From: Omnitrophica WOR_2 bacterium RIFCSPHIGHO2_01_FULL_52_10
GTDB lineage: Bacteria; Omnitrophota; Gorgyraeia; Zapsychrales; Zapsychraceae
Direction of reading: 5' to 3'
Length of the DNA stretch: 10,724 nucleotides
Assembly: GCA_001805565.1 (NCBI GenBank)
Contig: MHGM01000013.1
Span: forward strand, 1 to 10,724
Shown: one piece after another, positions 10,645 through 10,724 of the stretch
Layout of the letters: each line of letters begins with the position of its first letter
How positions within the stretch are numbered: position 1 is the stretch's first letter
Notes under the pieces: generated by a model
What the model saw: the letters and a program-made list of their open reading frames with translations, nothing else
Database searches by the model: none
Told to the model about the DNA's origin: nothing
Translations under genes and position numbers: made by a program

Positions 10645-10724
10645 ATGGATATCTCAGAGATCCAAACAATCGAACATGACGTCCTCGTCGTCGGCGCGGG
10701 GGGCGCGGGAATCCGCGCGGCCAT
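10645..10724 (+). CDS. sdhA: Succinate dehydrogenase/fumarate reductase flavoprotein, N-terminus (truncated)
   Basis: The first 26 residues, MDISEIQTIEHDVLVVGAGGAGIRAA, are visible. HDVLVVGAGGAGIRAA is the FAD-binding dinucleotide (Rossmann) motif of Sdh/Frd flavoproteins, including the GAGGAG glycines. CGGAGTC lies upstream of the ATG. With the anchor gene just before it, this is an sdh (or frd) operon; the direction of the reaction cannot be told. The rest is beyond the window. Confidence 0.88.
   Translation, partial: MDISEIQTIEHDVLVVGAGGAGIRAA

Noticed and set aside
1..10724. A novel protein-coding defence or mobile system
   Set aside because: All sizeable genes belong to common metabolic or small unknown families; there are no nuclease, integrase, toxin-antitoxin or reverse transcriptase signatures.

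Overview
This 10.7 kb window is an ordinary-looking bacterial chromosome segment of about 50% GC, with short, mostly co-directional genes. It has no rRNA, tRNA, CRISPR array or transposase. The gene mix is free-living metabolism plus an Sdh membrane subunit of the non-E. coli type. Several genes use or may use TTG/GTG starts, and nearly every gap between transcription units holds its own degenerate hairpin repeat. That combination fits an uncultivated lineage such as Omnitrophota (Candidatus Omnitrophica) or a related phylum. The assignment is inference; no marker gene is present to settle it.

Layout. 1-577 (minus): N-terminal half of a siroheme nitrite/sulfite reductase, cut by the window edge, apparently with a leaderless start. 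578-933: divergent spacer with two inverted repeats. 934-2369 (plus): a tight three-gene unit of a MoeB/ThiF-type adenylyltransferase, a small secreted protein and a DUF2237 protein. 2370-2835: an octamer hairpin, a 44-residue secreted mini-ORF, a good promoter with a short terminated RNA, and the leader of a cold shock gene. 2836-3036: cold shock protein. 3108-3329: a terminator and three back-to-back hairpins. 3350-3682: unknown small protein. 3690-3876: composite repeat. 3884-5399: a secreted TIMP-like protein overlapping an AmmeMemoRadiSam-type radical SAM enzyme. 5476-6033: periplasmic Cu/Zn superoxide dismutase. 6169-6708: isochorismatase-like hydrolase. 6934-8895: acetyl-CoA synthetase. 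8989-9507: secreted PEBP/YbhB-like protein. 9562-10724: promoter, then the start of a succinate dehydrogenase operon (membrane subunit complete, flavoprotein only begun).

The genes are mostly known families: sulfur/nitrogen reduction, sulfur-carrier activation, acetate activation feeding the TCA cycle, succinate oxidation or fumarate reduction, and periplasmic superoxide defence. They look like a normal core-genome stretch and not an island.

The most unusual content is intergenic. At least five gaps carry hairpins built from a short word repeated at fixed spacing (7, 8 or 10 nt), with the reverse complement of the word at mirrored spacing in the other arm. The word differs from gap to gap while the architecture is the same. 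The clearest case is 6746-6882, where all seven word positions pair in one register. Separately, two adjacent hairpins at 3166-3329 share a 5' box and differ by two compensatory base-pair changes in the stem, which suggests a selected RNA structure.
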